Assembly: GCF_018811945.1 (NCBI RefSeq)
Contig: NZ_JACRVU010000001.1
Span: 195,476 to 259,475 of the forward strand
Direction: 5' to 3'
DNA: 64,000 bases
Origin: Gluconobacter sp. P1C6_b
Lineage (GTDB): Bacteria; Pseudomonadota; Alphaproteobacteria; Acetobacterales; Acetobacteraceae
The translations under genes and the position numbers were made by a program. A model generated the notes under the pieces. The model had not been told where the DNA came from. It did not search any database and saw nothing but the letters and a program-made list of their open reading frames with translations. Positions 16,886 to 26,191 of the stretch are shown one piece after another (positions within the stretch are counted from its first letter, which is position 1; every line of letters begins with the position of its first letter).

Positions 16886-17529
16886 AGTGGCGCAGGCCTC
16901 AGACCGGCAGCGGGGGGCTTTGCTTCGGGGGGATCGACATAGAGCGGCATCAGCGGACCGGGCGTGACGCCCTGTGCAGCCTGTATGATGCCCAGCGCAT
17001 AAGGCGCCTCGCAGGGAAGCACGGGACAGAGCCAGTCGGTCTTTTCAGAAATGGCGTCGCCCGTCACACAGGCCCAGCCTGCAGGATCGAGATCAACAAT
17101 CTGGCTGGCTGTGACCGGACCGTGCGGCGGATCCACGAAAACCCGGCCACGACGGGCGATACTCACACAGACGGCGTCCGGACGGGCGAGTGTGGCGCGA
17201 ATGGCCGCCCCCAGCGTGACACCGATCGTGGGACAGTTCCAGCCTGCCGCCAGTCCTGCCGCCAGCGACAGGGAAGACCGCAGGCCCGTGAAGGAGCCCG
17301 GCCCGATGACGGCAACGATGCGATCAGGAGCCGTGGTCCAGTTGTTCTGCGCCAGCAGCTCACGGATGGCGGGCGCGAAATGCTCGGACGCGCCGCGACC
17401 GGCCATCAGTTTTTCCGCGACGATACGCCCGTCCTCGACGAGCGACACCAGACTGGTCAGGCCGGTTCCAGCCCCTGCCCCGTTGAAAACGACTATCCTT
17501 ACAGACCCCGTCTTTACAGACACAAACAC
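16882..17529 (-). CDS. tsaB: tRNA threonylcarbamoyladenosine synthesis protein TsaB
   Basis: 215 residues. The hallmark IVAVIGPGSFTGLRSSLSLAAGLA is at about 70-93, with later VSIARRGRVFVDPP. TsaB is the inactive ASKHA partner that activates TsaD in t6A synthesis of ANN-decoding tRNAs. The N-terminal strand is atypical (RIVVFNGAGAGTG where most have an ILAIDTS-like strand). Overlaps the nitroreductase-like gene upstream by 16 bases and rimI by 4, giving an operon. Confidence 0.9.
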   Translation of the reverse strand: MFVSVKTGSVRIVVFNGAGAGTGLTSLVSLVEDGRIVAEKLMAGRGASEHFAPAIRELLAQNNWTTAPDRIVAVIGPGSFTGLRSSLSLAAGLAAGWNCPTIGVTLGAAIRATLARPDAVCVSIARRGRVFVDPPHGPVTASQIVDLDPAGWACVTGDAISEKTDWLCPVLPCEAPYALGIIQAAQGVTPGPLMPLYVDPPEAKPPAAGLRPAPL

Positions 17530-18134
17530 GCCTCTCCGAAGTCCAGACGGGGCGCGCGGGGTTCGGCATGGTCGGGGGCGGGCTCGTTTTCCGCCGGATA
17601 ACCGAGGCCCACGAGGAAGTTCACGCGCCAGCCGGTCGCGTTCAGCAGCGTGTCCTCGACCATGAAGCTGTCGAAACCGGACATCGGCATGGCGGACAGG
17701 CCAAGCATCCGGGCGGCCATGATGAGATAGGCGCCTTCCAGCGTGCCGTTGCGAAAGGCCGTCTCGTCGGACAGGCCCACATCGGCGGCGAACCAGTCGC
17801 GCAGGCCTTCCTGCGGGTTCAGGCGGGGGAGCGCCTCGAAAAACAGCGGATCATGACAGACGACGGCCAGCACCGGGGCCGCCATGGCACGGGCCACATT
17901 TCCCGGCGACAGGGCGGGGCGGATGCGCTCGCGGGCATCCTGCGTCGTGAGAAAGACGAAGCGACCCGGTGAGCAGTTGCCGGAGGTCGGCCCCAGCTTC
18001 ACCAGATCATACAGACGGCGCAGGACATCCTCCCCGACCGGGCGCGGCGAGAAGCTGCGCGGCGTCCGGGCCTGCGTGAACAGGGCTTCCGCGCCCGGAA
18101 CCGGTGCGCAATCAGGGACTGTCTGGCCGTCCAT
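17514..18134 (-). CDS. RutE/HadB-like nitroreductase-family oxidoreductase
   Basis: 206 residues, FMN-dependent nitroreductase fold: ARTPRSFSPRPVGEDVLRRLYDLVKLGPTSGNCSPGRFVFL, then GTLEGAYLIMAARMLGLSAMPMSGFD and GWRVNFLVGLGYPAENEPAPD. This matches the RutE/HadB group (malonic semialdehyde reductase in pyrimidine breakdown or broad-range nitroreductase). No other rut gene is near, so a general NAD(P)H:acceptor role is as likely. It lies three bases after the NifU-like gene. Confidence 0.82.
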   Translation of the reverse strand: MDGQTVPDCAPVPGAEALFTQARTPRSFSPRPVGEDVLRRLYDLVKLGPTSGNCSPGRFVFLTTQDARERIRPALSPGNVARAMAAPVLAVVCHDPLFFEALPRLNPQEGLRDWFAADVGLSDETAFRNGTLEGAYLIMAARMLGLSAMPMSGFDSFMVEDTLLNATGWRVNFLVGLGYPAENEPAPDHAEPRAPRLDFGEACLCL

Positions 18135-18137
18135 AGT

Positions 18138-18701
18138 TCAGTCCTCGACCTGTTCGACCGAGACGACTTCGGGAACATAGTGCCGCAGCATGTTCTCGAC
18201 GCCGTGCTTCAGGGTCGCGCGGGAGGACGGGCAGCCGGAGCATGCGCCCTGCATGGCCAGATAGACCACGCCGTCCTTGTAGCCGCGGAAGGCGATGTCG
18301 CCGCCGTCACCGGCAACAGCAGGGCGCACACGGGTATCAAGCAGATCCTGGATGCGGCTGACGACTTCGGCGTCTTCGGGCGACACGTCATGTTCCGGAG
18401 CAGACTGCGTGCCAGACAGAACCGGACGGCCGCTTTCGAAGAAAGTCGTGATCGTGCCCAGGACGACGGGCTTGAGATCGCCCCAGCTGATGTCGTCGGA
18501 CTTGGTGACGGAGACGAAATCGCCGCCGAGGAAGACGCGGCGCACGTTGGGCTGGTCAAACAGCGCGGTTGCCAGTTCGGAGCGTCCGGCAGCGACATCC
18601 GCATCGCCGAAATCGACGGGACGGGCATCGCCGGTCACGCTGCGGCCGGGCAGGAATTTCAGGGTGGCGGGGTTGGGAGTGTCTTCGGTCTCGATGAACA
18701 T
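18138..18701 (-). CDS. NifU-like Fe-S scaffold/carrier (Nfu type)
   Basis: Start at 18701 (MFIETEDTPNPATLKFLPGR), since AAGGA is 10 bases away; upstream in-frame ATGs at 18710 and 18776 fit less well. 187 residues: an N-terminal Nfu_N domain, then a C-terminal NifU domain with the cluster-binding CSGC in AMQGACSGCPSS. Nfu proteins carry 4Fe-4S clusters to apo-enzymes. First gene of a run leading to the nitroreductase, tsaB and rimI. Confidence 0.93.
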   Translation of the reverse strand: MFIETEDTPNPATLKFLPGRSVTGDARPVDFGDADVAAGRSELATALFDQPNVRRVFLGGDFVSVTKSDDISWGDLKPVVLGTITTFFESGRPVLSGTQSAPEHDVSPEDAEVVSRIQDLLDTRVRPAVAGDGGDIAFRGYKDGVVYLAMQGACSGCPSSRATLKHGVENMLRHYVPEVVSVEQVED

Positions 18702-18817
18702 CGTGGTCATGTCCTTGCGTTCCAGTCGCCCTGACATGTGCCACTTCTCCCCAAGGTGCAAGTGTCGGGACTGCATTGGTCCGACTTCCCGTGTTTTTAA
18801 CGGCAGGCCGGATGTTT

Positions 18818-20206
18818 TCAGACCTGTTCGCCCTGCCCCTCGGTTTTCCTTGCCGGAGAAGGGAGTCCCCGGGGCAGGATGATGGTTGCACGCAGGCCGC
18901 CATAGCCTCTCGAGGCATCTCCACGCCCCAGAACCAGAGAGCCGCCCTCGCGCGCGATTTCACGCTGGACGATTGCAAGCCCCAGCCCGATTCCCCCCGT
19001 AGCGCGCGAGCGCGACCCTTCCAGACGGTAGAACGGAGTCAGGACGCGTTGGTATTCGCTTTCGGGGATGCCGGGACCGCTGTCGCTGATGGCGATTTCC
19101 AACGCGCCGTCCTCGCGGGTGCGGAGGGTGGCGAGGACATTGCCGCCATAGTTGATGGCGTTTTCGATCAGGTTCGACAGCACGCGTTTCATGGCGAGCG
19201 GACGAACATGGACCAGAGCGCGGTCCGGCCCTTCGTAACGGGCCTCGTGCCCGCGATCGACATGGTCGTCCACGAGAGTTTCAAGCGTGGCGACGATATT
19301 GATGGTGCGGGGCACTTCCGGATCATCGGCGCCAGCGAGATACGCCAGAATGCCGTTCACCATGGCTTCCATTTCGTCCAGATCGGCCTCGATGGCGGCC
19401 TGTGCCTCCCCGTCGTTCAGGAAACCACAGCGCAGACGCAGGCGGGTTAGCGGCGTGCGCAGATCGTGCGAGACGGCTGCCAGAGCCTGTGTGCGATCAT
19501 TGATGAGGCTCTGGATGCGGTCCTGCATGGCGTTGATGGCATGGGCCAGCCCACGCACTTCGGGTGGTCCGCGTTCGGCCAGCGGCACCCATTTTTCACT
19601 GGAGCCGATGCGGTCCGCGACCGAGACCAGCGCACGGAGCGGCATGCTGAGACCACGGATCAGCATGGCCGCCGCAATGGCCACCGCACCCGCTGCGATG
19701 GCGGCCGAGGCGAGACCGCGCGTAACACGGTGATGGCCGAGCATGCCGGGCACGCGGAAATGAATGTAGCTTCCGTCCGGCAGGCGTTGGGAGCCCAGCA
19801 CGTCCGCGCTTCCCGGTCCCAATGTGTAGAGGTCCAGATGGGCCTGTTCGAGAATGGGATCGTCTGCGGTCAGACGCCTGACGAGCTGCGTGAGCGCGAC
19901 CGGGTGATGGCCCGGCAGCGCAGGCGTGATCGAGGCGGGCTGCCACGCCACGCTGAGTTCGCTGCCCGAAAGCATGACGGCCAGAAAGGATCTCTGGCTG
20001 ACGGGGGCGGCGGCGAGAACGCGCAGATCCGTGCTCAGCGCCTCGCCCAGCTGGGCGATGCGCACGTCATCAACGATGTAGGTCTCTGCCTGACCGTAGA
20101 AAATGGCGTTCGTCAGGAACACCAGTGTCACTGCGACGGCCAGGACAACGCAGACGCGCCCGACCAGCCCCAGCGGCCACAGCAGAATGCGATTCTGGAT
20201 GTTCAG
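18818..20206 (-). CDS. EnvZ-type sensor histidine kinase (probable CTG start)
   Basis: The first standard start in frame is GTG at 20131, but that cuts through the first transmembrane helix. Reading on upstream gives LNIQNRILLWPLGLVGRVCV and the helix to LTNAIFYG, down to the response-regulator stop at 20203-20205. The only start-like codon there is CTG at 20204-20206, nine bases after GAGG. A periplasmic sensor (about 50-155), second helix, HAMP, HisKA with AAVSHDLRTPLTRLRLR, and HATPase_c with NLIENAINYG and GGIGLGLAIV follow. It forms a pair with the OmpR-type regulator. The signal is unknown. Confidence 0.88.
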   Translation of the reverse strand: MNIQNRILLWPLGLVGRVCVVLAVAVTLVFLTNAIFYGQAETYIVDDVRIAQLGEALSTDLRVLAAAPVSQRSFLAVMLSGSELSVAWQPASITPALPGHHPVALTQLVRRLTADDPILEQAHLDLYTLGPGSADVLGSQRLPDGSYIHFRVPGMLGHHRVTRGLASAAIAAGAVAIAAAMLIRGLSMPLRALVSVADRIGSSEKWVPLAERGPPEVRGLAHAINAMQDRIQSLINDRTQALAAVSHDLRTPLTRLRLRCGFLNDGEAQAAIEADLDEMEAMVNGILAYLAGADDPEVPRTINIVATLETLVDDHVDRGHEARYEGPDRALVHVRPLAMKRVLSNLIENAINYGGNVLATLRTREDGALEIAISDSGPGIPESEYQRVLTPFYRLEGSRSRATGGIGLGLAIVQREIAREGGSLVLGRGDASRGYGGLRATIILPRGLPSPARKTEGQGEQV

Positions 20207-20970
20207 ACCCGTTCAACCTCGGCAACAAAGATATATCCGAGGCCGCGCACGGTGCGGATCAGCTGATCGGCGTCCGAACCCAGCTTGCGACGCAGACGGC
20301 TGACGAGAACGTCGATGCTGCGGTCCGACACGTCGCCCAGACGGGTCCGCGACAGTTCCAGAAGCCGGTCACGGGCGATGACCCGCTGAGGGTTGTCGAG
20401 AAAGCTTGTCAGCAGATCGTGTTCCGCGCCGGAAATATCGACGGTGGCCCCGGACGGGTCCGTCAGTTCACGGCGGCGCAGGTCGAGCGTCCAGCCCGCG
20501 AAACGCAGCGTCTCACGACGGACGCGCTCCTGCGGGGCGCCGGTCGCAATGCCACGACGGAGAACCGCACGCACGCGCGCCAGAAGTTCGCGCTGGCCGA
20601 AAGGCTTGGGAACATAGTCGTCCGCACCCGATTCGAGACCGTTCACGCGGTCGCGTTCCTCGCCACGGGCCGAGACCATGATGATCGGCACCTGGGCCGG
20701 CGGGGTTTCGTTCTCATGCGTGGCGCCCTGCCCGCTGCGCAGCGCGCGGCACAGTTCGATGCCGCTTTTGCCCGGCAGCATGATGTCCATGATGATGAGA
20801 TCGACGGGAGCCACTTCGAGCGCAGCCCACATCTCGTCCCCGCAGGCAACGCCACGGGCACGGAAACCGCCGCCCTGAAGGGCACGGAGAATGAGGGTCC
20901 GCATGCCCGCGTCATCTTCGACGACGAGGATACGGGCGGGAAGATCGGGGTCAGAAAGATTTGGCACCAT
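20203..20970 (-). CDS. OmpR-type response regulator
   Basis: 255 residues. Receiver domain at about 13-130 with acidic pair VVEDD, phospho-acceptor Asp in LIIMDIMLPGKSG and Lys in DDYVPKPFG. Winged-helix DNA-binding domain at about 155-250 ending in SIDVLVSRLRRKLG and IRTVRGLGYIF. An insertion (GQGATHENETPPAQ) sits in the receiver. Its stop overlaps the putative kinase start, so the pair is co-translated. Diverges from fba over 170 bases with no clear operator seen. Confidence 0.93.
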   Translation of the reverse strand: MVPNLSDPDLPARILVVEDDAGMRTLILRALQGGGFRARGVACGDEMWAALEVAPVDLIIMDIMLPGKSGIELCRALRSGQGATHENETPPAQVPIIMVSARGEERDRVNGLESGADDYVPKPFGQRELLARVRAVLRRGIATGAPQERVRRETLRFAGWTLDLRRRELTDPSGATVDISGAEHDLLTSFLDNPQRVIARDRLLELSRTRLGDVSDRSIDVLVSRLRRKLGSDADQLIRTVRGLGYIFVAEVERV

Positions 20971-21140
20971 GTCTTTTCCATAGTCTCCACAGGGTTGGCA
21001 TCACAAGCAACAAATCCTGACAACAACTGTTCCCGATACTTTAGCGCTCATGACGAAAAGAGATTAGCATCGTACAGTACAACGCATCACGGCCATGCCC
21101 GTTCTGCTGGCCCGTTTCATGCGTTCAGTCGGAGTCGCCC

Positions 21141-22217
21141 ATGTCACGAGTTTCTCCCGGCGTCGTCAGTGGCGCCAGTTATACGGCCCTGATCAAGGCC
21201 TGCCACGAAGGGGGCTATGCCCTTCCCGCCATCAATGTCGTCGGCACCGACAGCGTCAACGCGGTTCTGGAAGCGGCTGCCCGCAACGGATCGGACGTCA
21301 TCATCCAGGTTTCCAACGGTGGCGCGCGGTTTTATGCGGGCGAAGGCCTGCCGGATGCCCATCGGGCCCGTGTGCTGGGCGCGGCGTCCATGGCGCGTCA
21401 TGTCCATCTTCTGGCGAAGGAATACGGCATCGCCGTCATTCTCCACACCGATCATGCCGACCGCAAGCTGATCCCCTGGCTCGACGACCTCATCACGATG
21501 AGCGAGGACGAGTTCAAGGCGACCGGAAAGCCGCTGTTCACGTCCCATATGCTCGACCTTTCCACGGAACCGCTGGAAGAAAACCTGGCGACTTCGGCTT
21601 CCATGCTGAAGCGTCTCGCACCTCTGGGCATGGGGCTGGAAATCGAACTGGGCGTGACGGGTGGCGAGGAAGATGGCATCGGCCATGACCTCGAAGAGGG
21701 TGCAGATAACGCGCATCTCTACACGCAGCCCGAGGACGTGCTGAAGGCCTGGGAGCTGCTCTCCCCGATCGGGACGGTGTCGATCGCCGCGTCTTTCGGC
21801 AATGTTCATGGCGTTTACAAGCCGGGCAATGTGCAGCTTCGCCCCGAAATCCTGAAGAACTCGCAGGATGCCGTTCAGAAGGCGACGCAAAGCGGTCCCA
21901 AGCCGCTGCCGCTGGTCTTTCATGGCGGATCAGGGTCCACGATTGCGGAAATCGACGCGGCCGTCTCGTACGGGGTGTTCAAGATGAACCTCGACACCGA
22001 CATCCAGTTCGCGTTCGCGCATGGTGTGGGCAGCTATGTTCTGGAACATCCGGTGGCCTTCCAGCACCAGATTGATCCCGGCACCGACAAGCCGATGAAG
22101 TCGCTCTACGATCCGCGCAAATGGCTGCGCGTGGGTGAGAAGTCCATCGTCGAGCGGCTGGATGAAGCCTTCGAGATCCTGGGCTCCAAAGGCAGGTCCG
22201 TCGCCCGCAAATCCTGA
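21141..22217 (+). CDS. fba: class II fructose-bisphosphate aldolase
   Basis: 358 residues, as E. coli FbaA. The zinc-binding segment reads AVILHTDHADRKLIPWLDDL; LEIELGVTGGEEDG and LVFHGGSGSTIAEI supply further metal and substrate residues. It cleaves or forms fructose-1,6-bisphosphate. Gluconobacter lacks a full glycolysis, so a gluconeogenic or pentose-phosphate-linked role is more likely; that is inference. Start has GGAG about 7 bases upstream. Single gene. Confidence 0.96.
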   Translation: MSRVSPGVVSGASYTALIKACHEGGYALPAINVVGTDSVNAVLEAAARNGSDVIIQVSNGGARFYAGEGLPDAHRARVLGAASMARHVHLLAKEYGIAVILHTDHADRKLIPWLDDLITMSEDEFKATGKPLFTSHMLDLSTEPLEENLATSASMLKRLAPLGMGLEIELGVTGGEEDGIGHDLEEGADNAHLYTQPEDVLKAWELLSPIGTVSIAASFGNVHGVYKPGNVQLRPEILKNSQDAVQKATQSGPKPLPLVFHGGSGSTIAEIDAAVSYGVFKMNLDTDIQFAFAHGVGSYVLEHPVAFQHQIDPGTDKPMKSLYDPRKWLRVGEKSIVERLDEAFEILGSKGRSVARKS

Positions 22218-22230
22218 CGGGACCGGCGTT

Positions 22231-22250
22231 CAGGAGGCTTTGGCCTCCTG
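22231..22250 (+). terminator. terminator-like hairpin after fba
   Basis: CAGGAGGC, four-base loop, GCCTCCTG, 14 bases after the fba stop and before the converging outer-membrane factor gene. No T-run on either strand. Confidence 0.5.
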
Positions 22251-22266
22251 AAAGGGTTTCCGGGCT

Positions 22267-23844
22267 TCAGGGGCCGGGCGTGGCCGAAGCGAGCTGCGCC
22301 TTGGCCACATCGCGGCTGTCGGGCAGTGCGTCTTCCCATCCGCCACCGAGCGCATTGTAAAGCCGCGTCAGATTGGTCGCCAGCGTGGCATCGCTGTTGG
22401 CGAGGTCGAGCTGGGCGGACTGGAGCTGCGCCTGAGCGTTCAGGACGTTCAGATAGTTCGTCAGGCCGCTGCGATACTGGCTCTGGGCCAGCGCGAGTGC
22501 CTTGCCGTTGTCGTTGACGGCGTTCTGCAGCCCCTGACGGTGCAGCTGTTCGTCGCGATACGCGATCAGGGCGTTGTCCACGTCATGCCAGGCCTTGATG
22601 ACCGTCTGCTGATAGGAAATCGCGGCCGCCTTCTGTGCGTATTTCTTCAGCTCGAGCTGGCCGTACAGACGGCCGCCCTGGAAGATCGGCAGGGAGATGG
22701 ACGGGCCCACGTTCCAAGCGCGGGCGTTCCAGAAGCCCAGATCCCGGAAGGACAGGGTCTGAAAGCCGAAATCGGCGTTGATCGTGACCTTCGGATAGAA
22801 ATCCGCCGTGGCCTCGCCCACTTCGGCCACAGCACCGCGCAGACGGGCCTCGGCCTCGCGGATATCCGGGCGGCGGTGGGCCAGCTCGGACGGAAGACCG
22901 ACGGGCACGACCGGCGGGACGACCGGGACGCCGGCGTTCTTTTCCAGTTCGGCGTTCAGGCTTTCCGGTGGCGCGCCCAGAAGCAGGGCCAGCGCATTTT
23001 CTTCCTGCGCCACGGCCTGTTCGAGCTGCGCTTCCTGACCCTGCGTATCGTGCAGGCGGGCCTGTGCGGAATCCACGTCCAGTTCCGTCACCAGACCGCC
23101 GCGATAGCGCTCCTGCACAATGGTGGCGATCTGGGTCAGAATCTGGATGTTGTCGCGCAGGATCTTCAGGCGCTGCTGGTCGCCGCGCAGGCTCATATAG
23201 CCATGTGCCATATCGGCCTGCTGGGCGATGAGGACCGAGCGACGCTCTTCATCCGTGGCCTGAAGGTCGGCCTTGGCGGCATCGTACTGATGCGCCACGC
23301 GGCCCCACAGATCGATTTCATACGTCGCATCGATCGCGCTGCGCCACTGGTTCAGCAGCGGGATGGTCGCCCCGCCAGCCGCGTTCTGAAGCATCGGCCC
23401 AACGGTGCTGCCGATCGAGCCGCCTTCGGATTTCGCGATGCCGCCCGCGACATGGCCGATGATTTCCTGCAACTGCTTGGTGCTGTACTGGCTGCGCTGG
23501 TACGAGCCCGAGGCGCTCAGGGCCGGGAAGCGTTCGGCACCCGCCATGATGAGCTGCGCGCGGCTCTGCGCCAGATTGGCGGTCGCGAGGCGGAAGGACA
23601 GGTTCTGGTTGACCAGACGGTCTTCCAGCGACGTCAGTTCCGGATCGTGGAAGACCTGCCACCAGTGACTGTCGGCCTTCATCTCGCTGACGATGCTGTC
23701 AGGCGCCCCAGCTGTATGGTCGGCGTAATGCGCCGGCGACCAGGGCTTGGGCGCGTGGTATTCAGGCCCCACCATGAGGCAGCCGGACAGGGTGAACAGG
23801 GCGCAGCCGCAAAGCAGCGCGCGGGAAGTGAAGGCTGCGCTCAC
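22267..23844 (-). CDS. outer-membrane factor lipoprotein of a tripartite efflux pump (NodT family)
   Basis: 525 residues. Lipoprotein signal with Cys in LFTLSGCLMVGPEY, then two TolC-like repeats: LEDRLVNQNLSFRLATANLAQSRAQL and the long coiled-coil VQERYRGGLVTELDVDSAQARL, a later LPSELAHRRPDIREAEARLRG, and LAQSQYRSGLTNYLNVLNAQ. It provides the outer-membrane channel. A 19-bp operator 34 bases upstream matches one in front of emrA, so it probably works with EmrAB although the TetR gene lies between. Confidence 0.93.
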   Translation of the reverse strand: MSAAFTSRALLCGCALFTLSGCLMVGPEYHAPKPWSPAHYADHTAGAPDSIVSEMKADSHWWQVFHDPELTSLEDRLVNQNLSFRLATANLAQSRAQLIMAGAERFPALSASGSYQRSQYSTKQLQEIIGHVAGGIAKSEGGSIGSTVGPMLQNAAGGATIPLLNQWRSAIDATYEIDLWGRVAHQYDAAKADLQATDEERRSVLIAQQADMAHGYMSLRGDQQRLKILRDNIQILTQIATIVQERYRGGLVTELDVDSAQARLHDTQGQEAQLEQAVAQEENALALLLGAPPESLNAELEKNAGVPVVPPVVPVGLPSELAHRRPDIREAEARLRGAVAEVGEATADFYPKVTINADFGFQTLSFRDLGFWNARAWNVGPSISLPIFQGGRLYGQLELKKYAQKAAAISYQQTVIKAWHDVDNALIAYRDEQLHRQGLQNAVNDNGKALALAQSQYRSGLTNYLNVLNAQAQLQSAQLDLANSDATLATNLTRLYNALGGGWEDALPDSRDVAKAQLASATPGP

Positions 23845-23877
23845 AAAGAAACTCCTGAGGCGGAAATGATCTTGCGG

Positions 23878-23896
23878 TGACCGACCGGTTCGGTCA
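23878..23896. promoter_or_regulatory. TetR operator, site 1 (tetR / outer-membrane factor)
   Basis: TGACCGACCGGTTCGGTCA: perfect 7-bp arms TGACCGA/TCGGTCA around five bases. It sits between the divergent OMF and TetR genes and differs from site 2 (27371-27389) by one central base. Confidence 0.75.
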
Positions 23897-23942
23897 GCAT
23901 GTCAGGAACTCGACCTGACGGACAGAAGGATCTCTCGCTCAC

Positions 23943-24620
23943 ATGACGGGCATCATGGACGACGGCAGAGCGGGCACTTCCGCCGGGGCCGATGAGGCCG
24001 GCAGCGCCGATCCTGCGGGGTGCGCCAAGCGCGAACAGATCCTGAAAGGTGCCGGAACGGTTTTTCTGGCGAATGGATACGAAGGGGCGTCCATGTCCCG
24101 CATCGCGCAGATGGCAGGCGTGTCCAAAGGGACGCTGTACAACCATTTCGATGGCAAGGCGTCCCTGTTCTCCGCGTTCTTCGAGGAGCAGGCCCGCTGC
24201 CGCCTCGCGCCCATCGAGGCTCTTTCGCGCGGTGAGGGACAGTCCATCCGCGTGACGCTGGTCCGGTTTGCGGACATGGTCGTCCATCTGCTTGTGTCGC
24301 CCGTGGCGCTGGGGCTGTACCGCATCATCGTCGGCGAGGTCGATAAATTCCCCAATCTGGCCGACACGTTCTGGCGCTACGGCTTCGACCGGACGCTCAG
24401 CAACCTGACGGAATACCTGACGCGCAGCGTGGCCCGCGGTGAGCTGGACATCGCCGATCCGCGCCTGTCGGCCGAGCAGTTCATGCTTATGTGTCAGGTC
24501 AGTATCGTACAGCGGCGCCGGTTCGGGCTGCCGGTCGACGACAGCGATGCCGCCATCGCGAAGTTCGCCGCCTTCACCGCCGACAGCTTTCTGAAGATGT
24601 ACGAACCGCGCCATCAGTGA
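23943..24620 (+). CDS. TetR/AcrR-family repressor of the efflux genes
   Basis: 225 residues. The helix-turn-helix at about 32-80 reads GTVFLANGYEGASMSRIAQMAGVSKGTLYNHFDGKASLF, then a C-terminal domain typical of AcrR_C. It lies between the outer-membrane factor gene (divergent) and emrB (convergent, 7-base overlap), and copies of a 19-bp palindrome lie in front of its own/OMF start region and emrA. This predicts one repressor for both transcripts and itself. The ligand is unknown. Confidence 0.92.
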   Translation: MTGIMDDGRAGTSAGADEAGSADPAGCAKREQILKGAGTVFLANGYEGASMSRIAQMAGVSKGTLYNHFDGKASLFSAFFEEQARCRLAPIEALSRGEGQSIRVTLVRFADMVVHLLVSPVALGLYRIIVGEVDKFPNLADTFWRYGFDRTLSNLTEYLTRSVARGELDIADPRLSAEQFMLMCQVSIVQRRRFGLPVDDSDAAIAKFAAFTADSFLKMYEPRHQ

Positions 24621-26191
24621 CCGCCGCCCGAGGCCTGGGCCTCCTTCTTGCCGTTGGGTGACAGCAGGAAGCACAGCGGCACCACGAACAGCGCGATCAC
24701 GCCGATCCAGTCGAACACCTCGTTATAGGCCAGCATGGCGACCTGCGAGGTAAACTCCTGAAAAAGCCGGTAAATGGCGAAGCTGTGCGCCTGCGCGGCT
24801 GGCAGACCATGGGCCTGCGCGACCTGTTGCGCGTTGGCAATATAGGCATTGAACTCCGGGTTGGCCGGGGTCATGTGGTCCGTCACATAGGTCTGATGCC
24901 GCTGCCGGGTCTCGATGATGGCGGCCGTGGCGAGCGAAATCGCCAGCGAGCCGACATAGTTCCGGGCCATCGAGAACAGGGCCGAGGCATCGGAGTTCAG
25001 CTCGCGCGGCAGGGTGGAATAGGCGATCGTCGAGATCGGCACGAACAGGAAGGCCAGAGAGGCCGTCTGGCTGATGCGGTAGAACATCAGATGTCTGAAA
25101 TCCGTCCCGGCATAGAGGTTCGAGGCCTGGAACATGGCCATGCCCATCGCGAAGAATCCGAATGCGATGAGGTAGCGCATCTGGATGAACTTCATCAGCC
25201 GCCCCACGATCGGGATCAGACAGATCACCGCCACGCCGCCGGGGGCGAGCAGCAGGCCGGAATTCGTCGCGGTGTAGCCGAGCACCTGCTGGGCGAACTG
25301 CGGAACGATGATGGCGGAAGCGTACAGTGTGGCGCCGACCATCGAGATCAGCAGCATGCCAGTCGCGAAGTTGCGGTCCTTGAGGACCGACAGGCGGACC
25401 AGCGGGTTCTTCGCATAGCACAGCCAGACGATCGCCCCGATGACGCCAATGGCGCCCAGAATGCCCATGGTGACGATGAAGGGCGAGCCGAACCAGTCGT
25501 CATCCTCGCCGCGGTCGCACATGACTTCGAGGCAGCCGAGGCCCAGCGTGATCAGGCTGATGCCGATCACGTCCACCTTCTCGCGCTTCCTGCGCTCCCA
25601 CGGAGGGTCTTCGACGAAGGCTGTCACGGCCATGACCGTGATGATGCCGAAGGGCACGTTGACGAAGAAGATCCAGCGCCAGGAGAAATTGTCCGTCAGG
25701 TAGCCGCCCAGCATCGGGCCCAGAACCGGACCGACGATGGTGGCGATGGCCGTCAGGCCGAACGCCGCGCCGCGCTTTTCGGGCGGGAACGTGTCGAGAA
25801 TGATGGACTGCTGGCTCGGTTGCAGGCCGCCTCCGAAGAAGCCCTGCATGAGCCGGAACACCACCAGCATGGGCAGCGACGTCGCCAGTCCGCACAGGAA
25901 GGACGAGACGGTGAACATCGTGATGCAGATGAGGAAGTAGCGCTTGCGGCCGAACAGCCGCGACAGCCAGCCCGAAATCGTCAGGACGATTCCGTTCGCC
26001 ACCAGATAGGACGTGAGCGCCCAGGTGGCGTCATCATACGAACTGCCGAGCGACCCCGCGATATGCGGCAGCGCCACGTTGACGATGGTGGTGTCCAGCA
26101 CCTCCATGAAAGCCGCCAGCGTGACCGTGACGGCCACAAGCCACGGATTATGACTGGGTTTCCAGTCCTGATGCCCGGCAGTATCGCTCAT
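24614..26191 (-). CDS. emrB: EmrB/QacA-type MFS multidrug exporter (DHA2, 14 helices)
   Basis: 525 residues with about 14 hydrophobic helices. Motifs: LDTTIVNVALPHIAGSLG near the start (DHA2 motif), GWLSRLFGRKRYFL (MFS loop 2-3) and GPVLGPMLGGYLTDNFSWRW (motif C region). EmrB works with the periplasmic adaptor EmrA and an outer-membrane channel to expel hydrophobic drugs. The start overlaps the emrA stop by 4 bases. Confidence 0.95.
   Translation of the reverse strand: MSDTAGHQDWKPSHNPWLVAVTVTLAAFMEVLDTTIVNVALPHIAGSLGSSYDDATWALTSYLVANGIVLTISGWLSRLFGRKRYFLICITMFTVSSFLCGLATSLPMLVVFRLMQGFFGGGLQPSQQSIILDTFPPEKRGAAFGLTAIATIVGPVLGPMLGGYLTDNFSWRWIFFVNVPFGIITVMAVTAFVEDPPWERRKREKVDVIGISLITLGLGCLEVMCDRGEDDDWFGSPFIVTMGILGAIGVIGAIVWLCYAKNPLVRLSVLKDRNFATGMLLISMVGATLYASAIIVPQFAQQVLGYTATNSGLLLAPGGVAVICLIPIVGRLMKFIQMRYLIAFGFFAMGMAMFQASNLYAGTDFRHLMFYRISQTASLAFLFVPISTIAYSTLPRELNSDASALFSMARNYVGSLAISLATAAIIETRQRHQTYVTDHMTPANPEFNAYIANAQQVAQAHGLPAAQAHSFAIYRLFQEFTSQVAMLAYNEVFDWIGVIALFVVPLCFLLSPNGKKEAQASGGGH

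Noticed and set aside
22540-23880. 446-residue plus-strand frame opposite the outer-membrane factor gene
   Set aside because: Long antisense frames are expected in GC-rich genes; the minus-strand product has a complete TolC-type pattern and a lipobox.
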